Positions 20,055 through 20,939 of a stretch of 20,939 nucleotides of DNA are shown piece by piece. The DNA lies in assembly GCF_001039355.2 (NCBI RefSeq), contig NW_019776074.1, positions 1-20,939 on the forward strand. Reading direction: 5' to 3'. The translations under genes were made by a program, and so were the position numbers. The DNA comes from Lingula anatina (lineage: Eukaryota; Brachiopoda; Lingulata; Lingulida; Lingulidae). The stretch's first letter is position 1, and each line of letters opens with the position of its first letter. Under the pieces are notes generated by a model. The model was not told the origin of the DNA, searched no databases, and saw nothing but the letters and a program-made list of their open reading frames with translations.

Positions 20055-20213
20055 ATGACAAAGGCAGACGCTAACACTTCAGCTGCCTTCACACAGTATA
20101 TCAGAGAGACGCTGGATGCTCTCAAAGACAACATCACCTGTGTCGACCTCTCAGTCACAAATGACAGATCAAACTCAGTTCATTGCCTGGATGAGGAACA
20201 ATCGTGTCCGTAA
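20055..20213 (+). other. Short ORF or first coding exon, unidentified
   Basis: An ATG with A at -3 opens a 52-codon frame ending TAA at 20211-20213. The product begins MTKADANTSAAF, continues through YIRETLDALKDN and ends DEEQSCP. It is balanced in composition, rich in Asp/Asn/Thr, with no signal peptide or membrane segment. Codon third positions are about half G/C, higher than the surroundings. The stop overlaps a donor-like GTAAGA at 20210-20215, so splicing after 20209 would give a 155-nt exon ending in phase 2. An upstream TGA at 20049 fixes this ATG as the start. Against it: I recognise no family, the base before GT is C, and another plus frame (20059-20232) and a minus frame are open too. 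An AATAAA at 20228-20233 lies just beyond. Confidence 0.22.
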
Positions 20214-20939
20214 GAATGCTCAATACCAATAAACCTTGAGCTACTCTTTTTATTTTGAGCACAATGTCAAGAAGACCACAGCGATTCATCTTTGCACTGT
20301 AACACTAGCACTTGTGTAGTGGAGAAAGAGTCTCGACTTGAAATAGAATCAATTCCTGCCACAAATACATCCAGGGTACAATTGTCTTGGTGTAAAATTG
20401 AATAATTTGAATTATTTAGCCATCATACAGAAGTAGTCACAAAGTATGCAAGAAGAGGGAAGGAAACCTGGCAACAATGATTTTTTTCAAACTCATGACT
20501 TTTTCATACACCTATTTCCATTCTACACTTTCTCAGGCAGAAACTGGTATATAATTTCATCCTTTTGTCTAAAACAGAGTGGTAAGATGGACAAAAGAAA
20601 AGTAGAACCCTACATTTTAGTATCTACCCCCTCCCTTCCCTTGCTCCTGGGCCCTCCCTTCAACTTCAAATTTTCATAGGTTTTCCACTGAAACCTGGCA
20701 AAGTCCACCTACGTGTATGTCAAAACAGCCCCCCAACCACATGTTCATATTTGTAGAAATTATGAGTGGTCTTAGTAAGAATAACAACATCCGTTAAAGT
20801 ATTTATTTAACAGGTATAAGTATATAAGTGTGCCACGGGATCCTGATAATACAACTGGTAAATTAGGCTGATAAGACCAACACGGGGGAGGTAGACTGGA
20901 TTAATGGGATTGTCTTAGGGAACAGGTGGGGGAGAGAAT
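20214..20939. other. Noncoding spacer
   Basis: The 77-codon plus frame at 20446-20679 is a mixed, motif-free translation that ends in pyrimidine-rich DNA and looks like chance. A C-rich stretch lies at 20628-20660. GGATTA at 20898-20903, followed by GGGATTG, resembles paired Otx/Bicoid-type homeodomain sites close to the window end. No repeat ends or RNA genes are visible. Confidence 0.45.

Noticed and set aside
1-20939. tRNA, rRNA, snRNA, CRISPR, LTR or LINE features
   Set aside because: No cloverleaf with A/B boxes, no regularly spaced direct repeats, no reverse transcriptase or integrase motifs, and no long terminal repeats were found by reading both strands.

Overview
The window looks like AT-rich nuclear DNA from an animal, most likely an invertebrate, and it is intergenic or deep intronic. 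The reasons are the absence of any long or recognisable protein-coding ORF in 20.9 kb, long (TG)n/(GA)n microsatellites, homopolymer runs, low GC (roughly a third to 37 percent, by eye), patchy CpG content and several small non-autonomous DNA transposons. I cannot name the species from sequence alone. No rRNA, tRNA, CRISPR array or bacterial-type operon is visible.

Layout. 1-1310: AT-rich spacer with one perfect palindrome. 1311-1409: a 65-bp alternating purine/pyrimidine (TG)n tract joined to a 30-bp polypurine (GA)n tract. 1410-4098: spacer containing a sharp CpG-dense patch near 3195-3530. 4114-4371: a 258-bp foldback element with 54-bp perfectly matched inner arms. 4372-8930: spacer with a pyrimidine-rich tract at 6185-6311. 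8937-9141: a motif-dense stretch with repeated TGACCAA boxes. 9515-9571: a two-unit tandem repeat. 10714-10881: a 168-bp MITE with CAGGCCC ends and an AGTAA target duplication. 10887-13380: spacer with a GA tract, a doubtful minus-strand exon and a G-quadruplex motif. 13444-13566 and 14366-14437: motif clusters (nuclear-receptor-like half-sites; T-box-like and E-box sites). 14690-18040: spacer with paired CCAAT boxes and an RFX-like half-site. 18856-19336: a foldback element carrying a second, TA-flanked MITE (18875-19011) in its left arm. 20055-20213: a short ORF followed by a good splice-donor match, the best coding candidate but still weak.

The most solid biology here is mobile-element structure: three small inverted-repeat families, one nested in another. 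The nesting is readable because the opposite arm of the host palindrome keeps an uninterrupted copy of the insertion site. The two nested elements also share a YY1-like AANATGGCG motif at mirrored positions. Claims about regulatory modules and short exons are inferences from motif matching and need comparative or expression data. Most single-copy DNA between these landmarks shows no recognisable function.
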